Shown here piece by piece: positions 46,901 through 61,100 of a stretch of DNA of 64,000 bases. The notes under the pieces are model-generated. The model was not told where the DNA came from. It was given only the letters and a program-made list of their open reading frames with translations, and did not search any database. This DNA comes from Dendrobium chrysotoxum (Eukaryota > Streptophyta > Magnoliopsida > Asparagales > Orchidaceae): NCBI GenBank assembly GCA_019925795.1, contig CM034306.1, positions 49,470,758 to 49,534,757 on the forward strand, in the 5' to 3' direction. Numbering within the stretch: position 1 is the first letter of the stretch; each line of letters opens with the position of its first letter. The position numbers were made by a program, and so were the translations under genes.

Positions 46901-49900
46901 GTTGGGGCAATTAAAAGCATTATCGAAATTGCCTAATTAGGGGTACTTTGGGGGTTTTGGCCCAAATCAGCTCCAAACTAATTGGAATCACCCCCAAAGG
47001 TCAGAAATGACCTAAGAAGGTGTTCCCAAGTGTTTGGAGAAAATTTGAGATTTTTAATAATTTTTAATGATTTAATTAAGGCAAAAAGGTGATTTTAGAT
47101 TAAGGTTGAATTAAAGTCTAGATTAATGTGCAATTAAGAGGCCTTAATTATCTAAAGTTGGGGACTAAAATTTGGAGAGTTTGAGGTATTATGGATATTT
47201 TTTTGATTTAAAATGGATTTATTAGATTTTTTTGAAGTTTCTAAGGTTTAATTAACAGGTAAATTAGGGTTTGCTAATTAAGTGTTTTAATGAGTCTAAA
47301 AAATTTCTAGAAAATTCTAGGGGGTTCCAGATGTCACTAAGCACTAGTGTTTAAAGTTTCATAGCAATCCGGGATCTATCCTAGCTCCTAGAAATATTCT
47401 AAGTTCGTTAGACAGTCCTTAGGGTGTCACTACGTTATATAGGAATAAAATGAAGTAACTAACCCTTAGGCATAACATAGAGGGTTAATGCAGCAAATAT
47501 AAACTCACCAAACCATGTCCTTAGATCTAGGAGAGCCTATGTTAAGTGCTTGTGCAACCTACACATGCAAGGACTACGAAAACACTAAGTAAGGAAACCT
47601 AATGAAGTATTTAGTGAATGATTGGGACACAATCACCCACTAATCCTTCTCCCACATGAATTACTCTTCACATACGTAGCCTAGGTTTAAGATTTTGCCC
47701 AGTGGATCTCCCAAGATTAAGGATTTAATAATATATGTAGTTTTAAAAATGTTTAAAATATATATACGTATTAAGTACATGAATATATAATTTTAAAATA
47801 AGATAGTTTGAAAATGATTTCATGTTATATCTCTAGGAGATCCACTGGCCACCACCAAGGGGTTTCAAAATATTTTCATATTTAAAATTAATTTTTAATT
47901 TTAAAGTAATTAAATAATAATCAAATAATTAAGTAACACAAAAAATAATCCAGAAAATACAGAATTGAATCTAAAAAATAATTTTAAATAAAAGTTCATA
48001 TGTTTCTGAAAAATTCAAGGTATTATACGCAAAAATTTGATTTAAAATGAATTACTTATGAATTTTCTAAGTTAAATAGCTTTAAAAATAATTTTTAAAT
48101 GATTTAAAACAATTAATATTTGAAAATAATTAATAAATTTAAAATAAATCAGATACTAATATTTCTGAATTTTTAAAGTAAATTATAAGTAACAATAATT
48201 AAAATAACTTTAAAGTATTAATGATAACATAATAATAGTCAAGATAATTTTAAAGTATTAATAATATAATGATATTAGCAAAATAATAATAATACTCTTA
48301 ATAATGATATTAAAATAATACTATTAATGTAATAATAATATAAAAAAGATATTATTATTAACATAACAGTAATATTAGAATAATAATATTGTTAAAATAA
48401 AATGAAGACAATATTGTTAAAATAGTAATATTGATATTAATATAACAACGTTATTAAATTAATAATATCATTACGTTAATAGCATTAATATTAATATAAT
48501 AATATTATAAAATAAAATTATTAAAAATAATAATCTTATTAAGTTAATAATATCAGTATTAATATAATGATAGTATTAAGTAATAATAATATTATTAAAA
48601 TAATAATATTAAAAATAATATAAATAATAATAATTAAATAATTATTTAGAATTTTCTAAATTTAAAAATACATTAAAATAATTAATAAAACTAATTTTTA
48701 AATAAATAAAACAAAAAAAGGGCGGAAAATCCCTCGGTCCGACACTTGGCGCGTCAGGATTCGTCCCGCGGTCCGTAGGCAATCATTACCGCATGATTGT
48801 GGCAATCAATCGAACCACAAACGCGGTTCTTTAACCACGTCAGCACCGTCTGTCGACCGTTGGATCGTCCGTTGTCTCGAATCAGCGGCTCAGATCGAGC
48901 CGGATCGTGGGCAGAACAGCGGAAGCAGCTCAGCGGTCAGTCCGGACCGCGAAACGGCGGGATTTCGACCGTTGATCCCGAGATCAACGGTTCTGATCTC
49001 GCTTGGCTGCATGTGGACGTATCCCGAAGCCCTAAAGGGTTTTTTGATGATTTCTCTCGATTGGCCCAACCAAATCGAACGAAATTTTAAACATATGCTC
49101 CATGCGTGAACAGAAGTCATGTGGATGTAATGGTTTGTCCTAAAACACTCTATGAATAAACTTATTTAGATCTAAGTGTTTTGACCTAGGTCTAGGGCTT
49201 TTAGAGAATCTCACCGTGGGATCAGGGAAATTTTGGATTATCTGAATTTGTAGACTGTCCTAGTACACTTCTCTAGCTGAGGTCAGACCTTGAAGTGCCT
49301 TAGATCATCATGTAGGAGACCATGACGTCTTGGAGCTTTGGATCGCGGGGATCTTGCCGCCGGTGAGGTATTGGTCGCGGATCTAGGTTGGTAAAGGTAG
49401 AGAGAGTAAAGGAGGGTTCTCACCCGAAGTTTCAAGGCTTGGGAAGGCTTAGAGCAAGAGATCCCAAGTTTAGATGCCCAAACAAACCCTAAAATTTGCT
49501 ATTTAAAGCCTTAACCCTCTAATGGACGGTTGTGATCAAATTAGGAGTCAAATAGGAGGGAAAACCAGGCTCTCTAGCCGTGGTTTGAGTTTTGAACTCA
49601 TTAGGAAAGGTTTCAATGCATTAAGGGGCGCCTTAATGGGTCAATTTTGACCCATTAAGACTAGGGTTGACCAAGTCAAGGGTTGACTTGGTCAACCTAG
49701 TCAATTAGGGTCAAGGGAGAGATGGGTTGAGCCTAGGAGTGGTTTGGAATGAATTTGAACTTGAATTGACCTATTAAAGCCTATTGGGTCAACCTGGGTT
49801 GACCTGGTCAACCAGGTTGACTCAGGACCAGGGCTTGGTCCCAATGGGTTAGGTTTGACCCATTGAACCCAATGGAGAAGAGAATTGGGCTTGGGGGGGC

Positions 49901-50116
49901 CCTAGATTGGATTTGAAATGGAAAACAGGTGATCTGGGACAATTTAGGTCGACCCAGGTTGACCTGGTCAACTAGGTTGACCCAGGGCTTGGGTATGGGC
50001 TCAACAGACTTGGCTTGACTCCCTGAATCCATTGGGATGGGTTCTGGGGTGTAGTCAGGTCAAATTTGACCAGGTCAACTCCTTGACCTAGGTATGGATC
50101 AAAATCAGGGTCAACA
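43965..50116 (-). repeat. 3' LTR C (6,152 bp) of the Tat element
   Basis: Reverse strand runs from TGTTGACCCTGATTTTGATCC (50116) to CGGAGGTCCATACA (43965). It shares its block order with solo LTRs A and B. The preceding bases on the reverse strand (ATTAGGGGTCCGTT) make only a weak polypurine tract. AT-rich centre at about 47700-48715; GC-rich block 48720-49030. Confidence 0.85.
49640..50116 (-). promoter_or_regulatory. U3 TTGACC/GGTCAA palindrome cluster, LTR C
   Basis: GGTTGACTTGGTCAACC at 49681, GGTTGACCTGGTCAACC at 49797 and GGTTGACCTGGTCAACT at 49957, each followed by a further GGTTGAC or GTCAA word. It lies upstream of a TTTAAATAG box (reverse strand, about 49500), as in LTR B. Confidence 0.5.
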
Positions 50117-50735
50117 AACGGACCCCTAATAGGAGTGGCGAACAAACTAGTGAACTGCTCGTGTTGGCGTTGATCGAATGTGATAAAAGGAGTAGAGTAA
50201 AGATCCGGGAAAAGAGTACCAAAAGAGGTGAAAGAGAGCAAATGAGAATCTTCTCCTGGCCTTGCCCTATAGCAAGGGCGAAGCCAAGGAGAGAACAAAA
50301 AGTAGAGCAGTAACAGGCCGCCAAAAGGTGACAAAGTGGGGGAGATCTTCTCTTTGCCTTACCCTATAGCGAGGGAAGAGCTAAAGAGAGAAAGCCCAAA
50401 AAGTAAGGTAGTAAGGCAAACTGACTATCTGTCTGGCCGTATCGAAATAGTAGGATAGCAGGTGAAAAGGTGATCATCCCCTGACCTTACCCCGTGGCAA
50501 GGGCAGAGCCAAGGAGAGAGCAAAAAATAAAGTGGTAGAGTAAACCAACTACCTGCTTCACCGTGTCGAAACAGCAGGGTAGAAGGTGAAAGAGTGGTGG
50601 GGTATGCCTTCCACGGACACTGTCAGGTTCCCTCGACCGAGTAAAGTCTGATGTCTGCTTGATCAGAGCAAAACAATCAGGGAAGAAGTAGTGCTTAGGA
50701 ATGCCTCCCAGGGACACTATTGGGCTCACTCAACC
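50117..50735 (-). repeat. 3' UTR of the Tat element, first repeat group
   Basis: GCCTT(A/G)CCCTATAGC(A/G)AGGG...GCCAAGGAGAGA-type segments near 50249, 50347 and 50474, spaced about 100-127 bp. Confidence 0.65.
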
Positions 50736-50739
50736 AGGT

Positions 50740-51680
50740 AAGTAAAACCAACTACCTGACTGTTCATTTCAAACAGTAGGATAGAAGGTGAAAGGATCCC
50801 GTCTCCTCCCGCTCCTTTCGGAACAGCGGATAGGGGTGACTCAATACTTCTGCCTGACCTCAACAAAAGGAAATAAGCTACAAAATTGGAGTCTGCGTAG
50901 TCTTTTATAGAACATCCAGAGTAAAGGGGTGGTGAGGAATGCCTCCTAGGGACTCTATCGGGCTCTCTCAACCAGGTAAGTAAAACCAACTACCTGACTG
51001 TTCATTTCAAACAGTAGAATAGAAGGTGAAAGGATCCCGTCTCCTCCTGCTCCTTTCGGAACAGTTGATAGGGGTGACTCAATACTTCTGCCTGACCTCA
51101 ACAAAAGCAAATAAGCCATAAAATTGGAGTCTGCGTAGTCTTTTATAGAACATCCAGAGTAAAGGGGTGGTGATGAATGCCTCCCAGGGACTCTATCGGG
51201 CTCTCTCAACCAGGTAAGTAAAACCAACTACCTGACTGTTCATTTCAAACAGTAGAATGGAAGGTGAAAGGATCCCATCTCCTTCTGCTCCTTTCGGAAC
51301 AGCGGATAGGGGTGACTCAATACTTCTGCCTGACCTCAACAAAAGCAAATAAGCCACGGAGTCTGGATAGTCTTTTACAGAACATCCAGAGTGAAGGGGT
51401 GGTGAGGAATGCCTCCCTGGGACTCTGTTGGGCTCTCTCAACCAAGTAAGTAAAACCAACTACCTGACTGTTCATTTCAAATAGCATAATAGAAGGTGAA
51501 AGGATCCCGTCTCCTCCTGCTCCTTTCAGAACAGCGGATAGGGGTGACTCTATACTTCTGCCTGACCTAAACAAAAGTAAATAAGCCACGAAATTGGAGT
51601 TCGTGTAGTCTTTTACAGAACAACCAGTGTAAAGTGGCGGTGGGGAATGCCTCACAGGGACTCTGACGGGCTCCCACTCA
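50740..51680 (-). repeat. Tandem array of ~238-bp units in the Tat 3' UTR, four copies
   Basis: AAGTAAAACCAACTACCTGACTGTTCATTTCAAA starts at 50740, 50978, 51216 and 51448 (spacings 238, 238, 232). Units are highly alike, so the array expanded recently compared with the rest. Near-identical short ORFs on the reverse strand are the repeat unit translated, not genes. Confidence 0.95.
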
Positions 51681-51985
51681 ACCAGATAAAGTCTGATGTC
51701 TGCTTGATCAGAGCAAGACGATCAGGGTAAAGGTCTGATGTCTGCCAGTACGGAGAGACAACCAGAGTAATGGGGTGGTGATATATGCCTTACAGGGGCT
51801 CTACCAGGCACTCTCCACCAAGTAAAGTCTGATGTCTACTCGGTACATATGCCTGCAGTAGAGCAATCAGGGAAAAGAGGTGGTGAGATATGCCTCCCAG
51901 GGGCTCTGTGGGGCACTCTCAACTAAGTAAAGTCTGATGCCTACCTGGCGCATATGCCTGCAGTAGAGCGATCAGGGGAAGGTCA
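51681..51985 (-). repeat. Diverged repeats with GTCTGATGTCT core
   Basis: The core occurs at 51691, 51733, 51837 and 51932; the last two units are about 95-104 bp and alike (CATATGCCTGCAGTAGAGC). Confidence 0.7.
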
Positions 51986-52289
51986 TCTCAACCATACCCT
52001 AACACGCATATGTATAGGGATGTGAAGAAGAGTAGAAAGGCAGATTTGGAAAATTTCAAAGAGAGAAGGGTCGTCTAAAGCGTTTCAGACTAACATTTTG
52101 GGTACCCCGTGGTAGAGGATAAATCATCGTGGCCACGAGTATCTAAATGCCAGTGAAACTGCCTAGGCGAAATCAAGATCATACAAATTTGGAAGCATCA
52201 GGATGATGCCTTGAGGGATAATAGGGAAAGGTACACCCTCAGCAAGGTGCGAGAGGGGTAATCTCATTCTCAATGATTAACTAGAGTAG

Positions 52290-53200
52290 CAAGGAGGACA
52301 CACTTGCTACAAAGAAAAAGACTATATCAAGGAGAAATAATCATAAAAGACTACAGTGGTACATTCACATAAGCTAGTGGGACCCTGTAGAGGTGGAAAG
52401 CAACATAAACACATCCAAGGGACCGCTCCACAGCCAAGAGTCAGGTCACGTTGGGAAAGTACATCACTACAAGAGAAGTGAAATGATTTTCTGCTAGAAA
52501 ATCGAAGCTCACTAAGTGATGCTAACATCTGAGACTTGATGTACTGCATCACAACCAGGAAAGCACACAAGAGTAGTGAGGGGACACACTCGCCACTGAG
52601 GGGAGTAACATTATATAGGAATGATATTTATGAAAAGCTCATAGTGGTGGTACCCACACAAACTGGTGGGACCCTGTGGGAAGTGGAATAACATCGGTGC
52701 ATCCGTAGAGCTACCCTAGCAGCTGAGAGTAGAGCACGAATGAAAGAGAGAGTAAAGTAAAAAATGAGTTGATCTTTTACCAGAAAATTAGAGCTCTCAA
52801 GTCAGTGATGCTAACACCTGTAACCAGGCGTACTGCGACACTACTGGGGAAACAGCTCAAGATAGCTTGGAGACACACTCGTCATTGAGGGAAATGATTT
52901 ATGAGTAAGATCGATAAACATCAAACATCACAGTGGTAACACTCACCCTGACTGGTGAGACCCTGTGAGAGGTGCGAGCAACACTACCAGACCCATAGGA
53001 CTGCTCTAGTAGCTGGGAGCAGGGCAAGGTGAAAAAGTAGGTCACTAAAAGAAACTAGAGAGCTGATTTTCTGCTAGGAAATTAGAGCTCACAGAGGTGG
53101 GACATTAACATCTTGAGCAAGATGTATCACGTCACTAACAAGGACTATCATGATTGCAAAAGACCATAATAATCACAAGTGTAAACTCATCCTTGAAGCG
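52290..53200 (-). repeat. Tandem array of ~289-bp units in the Tat 3' UTR, three copies
   Basis: GTGGGACCCTGT or GTGAGACCCTGT at 52377, 52666 and 52955, exactly 289 bp apart each time. Other shared blocks: GACACACT(T/C)G(C/T) and TTTTCTGCTAG(A/G)AAAT..GAGCTCAC. Confidence 0.9.
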
Positions 53201-55147
53201 ATCACTCAGATGCTTCGTAGGAGAAGAAAAGAAAGACTTTGGGGAATTTAAGCTCTTAGAGAGTATTACCGGGTTCCACCTGTGACAAGGGCAACCGATT
53301 TTGCTCCACTAAGAGCTTCTCTTTTTTTATTTTATAGATGCATATTTTCTTTTTATGTTCACAACTATAAACTAAGTATGTCTCGTACTGTCAAAGATAA
53401 CACCCGACAGAGGGAACATTTATCATATCCGTGCGTTACTCCTAGTATGAGACATCCTCTAATGATCGGAACACAAAGAGGGAGGTAGGATTGGCTTTGA
53501 TAACCCAGGCCACATTCGCCACATGAATAAAATTGGGGGCACAATCAGAACACCATTGATATGTGAATGAAATGTATATTAGGATAGTGGATCAACATTA
53601 CCATCCCAAGCTAGCATAGGTTGGTATGGACCCAGTACCAAAGAAGTCTGAATTGGTTTTGATATTCCAGACCACACTTGGGAGCACCAAGTGAAACTGG
53701 GGAAACAGAGAGGGGGAAATCCCAAACAACCAGAACTCAGAAGAGAAAAGTGTAATAAATGTGAGACTCTTGTCAGCCCCTAAGAATGGTCTATAATTAG
53801 ATGTTGGGGTCAAAGTATCTACGTGCACAAATTTTTAAAAGAATATGACGAGCATTTAAACAAGCTCAATAGTGCGACCATTAAGAGTTGTTTAAGCACT
53901 TACCAATTAATTTGAGAGAAGTCTGATTCACACATCCCTTAAAGAGTAAAAATTTAATCAGAGAGTAAAAGGACTATTTTTAGAAATGAAGAATTAACCT
54001 CTTAATCATCTTGAACCTTAAAAATGTTCAGAAAGTTCAGCAATATAGGTTGACTCCACCTAAACCCAAAAAGGTTAGTGATTTAAATTTTGCTAACCCA
54101 ACTTAAGTTCCCTACAAGCTATGCTGGGCTTTCTCCCTTATATATATTTTGAATGAATATCTAATTCAAAAGGATTTAAATTAGAGAGAGAAACTGAATC
54201 TTCTCAATCTTCTTGCATGAAAAATATTATTTATATCTAATAGGACATCATTGCACGACGATGAATCCAAAATCATGATTTTCAAACTGAAGTATCACAA
54301 ATAACAAAGGGCATGGGTTTTCTGAGACTTAGAGATTTACAAGAAAGGGAAGCCGTTTACTTATTCATCTTGAGCTCATTTTGAGCCCCTCAACTTGGTT
54401 TGGCGCACTACGCATCTTTTAATTATTTATGCACTTTGTGCATCTTTAACTTTGTGACGCATTTTACGCATTTTTTTACTTTTGATACACTGTGTATCTT
54501 TCATTTTTTATAATTGGCTCCCTTTTCAAATCCCTAAAAGAAAACTTTCTCAGTTGTAAGATTATCCTCCAAACATAAGAGAAGAAAAACTCACTCTCTT
54601 GTGCAACGAAGAAAAATTCACAAAATAAACTCAATCCTATGATAAGAATGAACAACTTGAATAAGGAAATTATGAGGTAGATTCATTAGTATGCGAAAGA
54701 CGACTATGAGATAGAAAACTGCAAGATGACTGGGAAAATATTCATCACTAAATCTAATTTCAATTTGATATAGATTTTAGTTCAAAATATGAAATCATCC
54801 CAAGCAAGGGATGAGAGAGAAGACATGCATTTTTTTATCGTCACAATTTTCTTTTAAGCGTTTAGATGAGTCAATCACCAATTACCTCACTTTTTAAAGA
54901 AGGCAGGGGTAAATTTTTCATTAGGAAAAATAAGTCATGTACTTTCTAAGAAAAATTTCCTCAAAAGTTTACTCTGTGTTTCAAACTCTTAGACTTTTCT
55001 CAGATTAATTTTTCTTTTAGAAATTTTGCACACGTTGAATTTAAAGACCCCATCATTGGAGATAGAACTTGAATCTTTATTTGGACTGATATGGGTCAAG
55101 ATCTGACATAGAAGAGTTCAGACAAGGAAGATGATAGAGACTAGAGT
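53201..55147 (-). other. Tat 3' UTR, non-repetitive part
   Basis: No coding signal. It contains short runs built on GCAC/TTACGCA words (54400-54490) and a fragment at 55195-55250 that repeats GGTAGAGGATAAATC(A/G)TCGTGGCCAC from 52112. Confidence 0.6.
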
Positions 55148-58100
55148 TTATGCCAGTACACAAATCATATCATCTCGCCTCACCACCCCTAAGGATAACC
55201 TCATACTCTTCGTAACAAATGTCGTGTGGTAGAGGATAAATCGTCGTGGCCACACAAACTGCTGAAAAGTGAAGAAGCCCCTCCAAAGGGGGTGCATATA
55301 CAGAGGAGTATTTACAGGCGGTAGGGAGACCCCCCCTTTTTTTGAAGAGCGAATGCAGGCATAGTACTTTTTCAAGTACTGCCCACTGATGACAGGCATA
55401 GGGTGAACACCATTGGCATCAACGAGTAGGTAAGCACCACCTTCATAGACTTGTTCTACAGCGAAGGGGCCTTCCCATATAGGCTCGAACTTACCACTTT
55501 GGCGACGGTACGAAATGATAGGTCTACACAAAATAAGGACCAACTCACCAACCCAGAAAGCACGGGGCCGGACAAGGTGATCATGTGATCGAGCCATACT
55601 GGCCTGGTATAGTTTGAGGTTCTGATAAGCTTGCAGGCGAAGCTCTTCTAAACCATCAAGCTCTTCCATCCGTAGTCGGGCGATATCTTCGTGGGAAAGA
55701 TTATGGCTAACTGCCACACGCAACGAGGGGAGCTTGACCTCAAGTGGGAGGACGGCCTCGACCCCGAAGGCCAAAGCATATGGGGTAGATTGAGTAGGAG
55801 TACGGTATGTAGTCCTATAGGCCCATAGTGCTTCGGGAAGTCTATCGTGCCACTCTCATTTATTTGTAACCAAGATTTTTCTTATTAATTGCATGAGAGT
55901 TTTATTGAATGCCTCCGCCAAGCCATTGGCCCTGGGATAGTAAATTGAAGAGTATCGCCAATTGATGTTATGGCGGTGGGTAAATCTGGCAATTTTGGTG
56001 CTTCTAAACGACGGGCCATTATCTGAAATCATACGGCACGGGAAATCAAAGCGATAGACAATATGATCACGAAAGAAATGCATCACATCTTCTGATTTGA
56101 CTTCCTTAAGTGGCACAGCCTCTGCCCACTTAGAGAAGTAATCAGTGGCAGCTAAAATGAACCTATGACCCTTAGAGGAAGGAGGGTCGATAGGACCCAC
56201 CACGTCCGTGGCCTAGCCCTCAAATGGCCAAGATGATACAGTATGGTGCAGCGGATTAGGGGGTTGGTGAATCACCGTGCCATGAATTTGGCACTGGTGG
56301 CACTTTCTAGCGTGCTCCATACAATCACGGATCATAGTCGGCCAATAGTAACCAAGGCGTTTAATTCTGCCTTTCATTTTTGATCCGGACTGATGAGCAC
56401 CGCAAAGACCTTCATGTATCTCGCCCATGACCTTGCGAGCCTCCTCGTTGTTGAGGCAACGCAACCACATCTGGTCGAAAGAGCGTCGATATAAGGTGTC
56501 GTTCACATAGGTGAATGATAGAGCTCTCTTTCTAATCTGAGCAGCAAGGGATCTATCATCTGGAAGCCTACCATACTTTAAATACTCTATAAAGGGTACT
56601 CTCCAATTTGACTCTTCCTCAACTGAGAACACTGTGAGGGTCTGATCAGGAGAAGACAGATCTGCGGGGCATAGGGCTTGACGGCATTGGACAACGATAG
56701 ACAGTGGGTCGCTAGTTGGGTCAGCTAGTTCCTTTGCTAACTTAGCTAATGCATCTATCTTGCCATTGGAAGATCTAGGGATTTTAGCTAAGGTCACTTC
56801 AGGAATCGAACACAAGAGTTCCATTGCCTTGTTGTGATAAGGTAAGAGCTCAGGTTTAAGTACTTTGTAGACTCCCGCTACTTGATTTATAATCAGTTAT
56901 GAGTCTCCAAAGATTTTCACCCGCATGACATTCATCTGAATGGCCAACTCTAATCCTAAAATCAGAGCTTCGTACTCAACTTCATTGTTGGTACGAGATT
57001 CTGAAAGACAGTAGGAATATCTTACAGTATGACCTTTAGGGAATTCGAAAATGAGGCCCAGACCTACCCTAACTATATGAGTTTTATTCGGGCTCGAGGC
57101 CTTAACGGATGACGCACTGTCAAAGTAGAACTCCCAAGTAGGGAACTCCTGTTCATCTACACTCATGATTAGCTTGTCAGGTAGCTCGTCGTTGAGTGGG
57201 GAGTCCACAGGGATCGGGTGAGCAGTAAGAAAATCAGCTAGAGCCTGTCCTTTGATGGCCCACTGAGGGACAAAAGTGATGTCAAATTGCAGTAGGATCA
57301 TAGACCATCGTGCTAGATGACCTGAGAGGGTCGGACGGGTCATCAGATACTGCAAGGGGTTGACTCGAGAGATTAGGTTGATTTTATGTGAAAGCATATA
57401 ATGCCTAAGCTTATGTACCGTGAAGATCAAAGCTAAACACTGCTTTTCCATCGTGGGGTACTTCAGCTCTGCGGGTATCAACCATCTACTGAGGTAGTAT
57501 AAGGCATTCTCCTTGCCTTCCTCATTCTCTTGAGCCAAGAGTGCACCCAAGGATTCATCCAGGGCCGTAGTGTAGAGAATCAACGGCCTCCCTGGGATGG
57601 GTGCAGCTAAAACAGGGGGGTTCATCAGGTAGCGCTTTATACTCTCAAAAGCCTCCTAACAACGCTCGTCCCAGGGAAAGCGGGCATCTTTCTTTGCTAG
57701 GGCAGCAAAGGGGTGACACCTACCATATAGATTGGAGATAAAGCTTCGCAGGAATGCTAGTTTTCCTTGAAAAGACCTTAGCTGGGTAAGGCTTTTAGGG
57801 GGTTTTAGATCTACTATGGCTTTGATCATGGAAGGATCAATCTCAATGCCATGGTAGCGAACTGTAAACCCTAGGAACTTTCCTGCACTAACTCCAAGTG
57901 CGCATTTTAAGGGATTCATTTTTAAATCATATTTGAACAGGCATTCAAAAACGATTCGTAGATCTCGAATGTGATCTTCACGGACCTTGCTTTTGACTAC
58001 CAGATCATCCACATAGCATTCAACTTGCTCGTGTATCATCTCGTCTAAAATAACAGTCATAGCACGTTGATAGGTGGCCCCAGCATTCTTGAGACCAAAG

Positions 58101-61100
58101 GGCATCACCTTGTAGCAAAATACACCTATGGGTGTGCGAAATGCAGTAAACTTCTCCTCCTCGGGGTCCATCTTTATCTGGTCATAACCAGATGAGCCAT
58201 CCATGAAGGAGAAAATACTATGGGATGATGCTATATCCACCATAAGCTCGGGGATAGGAAGGGGAAAATCATCCTTAGGACATGCCTTATTCAAATCACG
58301 GAAATCGATACAGATACGAATCTGTCCGCTCTTCTTCCGGAATGGAACAATGTTGGCAAGCCACATAGGGTACTTCTCTTCACAAATGAAATCGGCCTCT
58401 ATAAACTTCTTAGTTTCAGCGATCACCTGTTGTTCTATCTCCAACTTCATCCTGCGAGGTGCTTGTTTAACAGGAACTGCATCAGGCTTAATGGTTAGTT
58501 TATGGATTTCTACATCTGGGTTTAGACCAGGCATCTCAGTGTAGTTCCAAGCAAAGCAGTCTCTAAACTCTGAGAGTAGCTCGATGTATTCTTGAGCCTC
58601 TGAGTCAGATAACAAGACACTATGAAAAATAGGTCTAGGATCTGATTTAGTGCCTAAGTTTACCTCACACAGTTCGTCCATGGCAGAAGTGATGCCATCT
58701 TCAAACTCTCGAGGAGCATCAAGTACTCTATCCTCATCACCATCAGGGTCTTCTTTATCGGTAAGAGAAACAACCGAATATGAGTGGGAGACAGCTTGAA
58801 TGTTAGCATGGCTAGGTGAGCTCTTCTTGACATAACCTAAACCCTGCTTGGTTTGAGGCATATCGGTTCGCCAAACACGAGCCTGCCGTAGAGCCTATTC
58901 GTCCGACCAAGTAGAGATAACTGCACCCCGCTCTACACAGTCTTCCACAAAAGGGGAAAAATAATGAGGGGCAGTTGTGACCTTGTTATCCATAGCGATC
59001 TGCGCTAAACCCTGACTCTCAGGACCTAGTGGGGCACCTATACTATGGGATAATGAGGCACACTCACTAGCTCGTGGTGGTACAAAGGTTTCGTACAGAG
59101 GAGGCGGAGGGCGACCTCTAACCTGTAGTGCACCACCATCACTAGTGGAGGGGGTAACCAAAGACTTTTGGTGAGACTCCTCAACTCTTATTCCACGTAT
59201 CTGATGGGAAAGGGGTTGTTGACTAGTGGTTTGACATCGAGGGTCTACTTTCTCGTCTGAACCACTGTCAATAACTAAACTGCCCTCGGGTATCAGGTAC
59301 CTACAAAAGGTAGGTAGTGAACTATAATCAGTGAAATCCAGGGCTGGCGAGGGAGCTGGGCGATGAGGAGTAATAATCATCTGATCGTCAGAGGAGTCGA
59401 AATCGACAGTCAAAGGAGAAGCATAAAGATATGAGGGAGGAGGGATTTGAGTGTCATAGTTTCGTGGCGGGCAAGCTGACCCTCTACCTCTACCTCTACC
59501 TCTACCTCGCTCTCCCCTACCTCTACTAGGGGGACCATTATGCCTAACTACAAACTGGAAAGGAGATCTAACAAGATCTACAGTGGAAGAATCTACCTCA
59601 ATACTAACCTGTGATGGACCTCGCGTAGGTAGCTGTACATGACCCTGTATAGTACTGGCAGGTATCACTGGTGACTGGGCAGGAGGAGGTTTACTCTTCT
59701 TATGAGGTATGTAATGCTCAGCATCATCGAAAATAGAGACCTCATGCACGGAAAAGGGTTGGGTATCCCCTGGAATGGAGTACTCGACTTCATTCCTCAT
59801 ATACTTCATACATTGGTGCAGGATAGAGGGCACCATTCAATACTCATGAATCCAGGGCCTTCCTAAAAGAGCCCTGTATGAAGTATCAGCCTTGATCACA
59901 TGATACTTTGCCTCGGTAAGGAAATTTCTAAACTTCAGGGGCAGGGTGATAGACCCTAGGGCACGCTGTCCTTGGTCATTGAAGCCTTTCAACATAATCT
60001 TATCAGAGGTTAACTTCAAATGACCAAAGGAGAGCCTTTTTAAAGTTTTATAGCTCAGGATGTTTACTGAAGCTTCTTGGTCAATGAGGACCCTGTTCAA
60101 CTCATAACCATTAACTTTAGCGGTGACATATAAGGGACGATTATAATCGGCGGTACCCAAGAGGAGATCGTGATCCGAAAAGGTAATGTATGGCATCTCT
60201 CTCAAATGGCATGCATCTCCAACAGATTCGGAAGCAAAGAATGCTTGATAGGACTCTGGTTTGAGTAGTGCCTTTACCAGGGTCTCTCTCAAGTCAGAAG
60301 ATATCATCAAAGCGTCATAGACACTGAGAAGGGTAGGAATTTTTCTTAAATGAGCCAACACATTGTAATCAATCTCCAGCTGAGGGCCTTTCCCTTTCTC
60401 CTTAGATTATTCTTAGGAGGAAGGGATAGGATCGACCTGCTGGGTAATAATGTTCTTATCTTTTTCTTTTATATTCTTAGCCATTCTATGTGGGAGAACC
60501 TTCCCTAAACGTAAGTGGACTTCCTGTAACGAGTCATATTCAATAGGAGATTCACTTGGTTCAGCGGTAATGGCTTGTGTTGGCTCCAAGAAAAGCGACT
60601 GGAGTGGGTTCTCGGATTCGTCTTTTGAATCCATGTAACAACCACCCTCCAGAATCATGAAGACCGGTTCTTCTTCACACTCAGACCCCTCATCACATAC
60701 AGAATTATTACAAGAAACATATAAAATATTGAAAGAGCGAGTGCTAGAAGAAGTAAAAGAAGGAACATAACACCAGAAGTAGCCAGAATCACCTTCTTCT
60801 ATTATTTCATCATCAGTCAAAGGGAGAATGAAATCCTTCAGCGTAAGTGTTGGAAGGCATCCCGTCTTCCCCTCAGAAGTTACAACAATCTTTTTCCTCT
60901 CATACATTTTTTTATTACATAAAGTAGGAAAAGAAATGTGCTCTATAGGCACTACAACAGAAACAGAAGAAGAAAAAGGTGTTGGCGAAGAAACTGGGCT
61001 GGTAATTATCGACTTGGCCTGGGTAGGCCTCCTCTTAACTGCCTCTGAACTCTGAACTATCTGCCGGATCATCTGCTTCATCATCCAAGAGAGTGCTAGC

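Noticed and set aside
43965..50116. Reading LTR C as a third solo LTR
   Set aside because: Flanking 5-mers (TTGAT and AACGG) do not match, and a Tat coding region in the same orientation follows at the expected distance.
50726..51655. Four nearly identical reverse ORFs
   Set aside because: They are one tandem repeat unit (~238 bp) translated repeatedly in the Tat 3' UTR; no family features.
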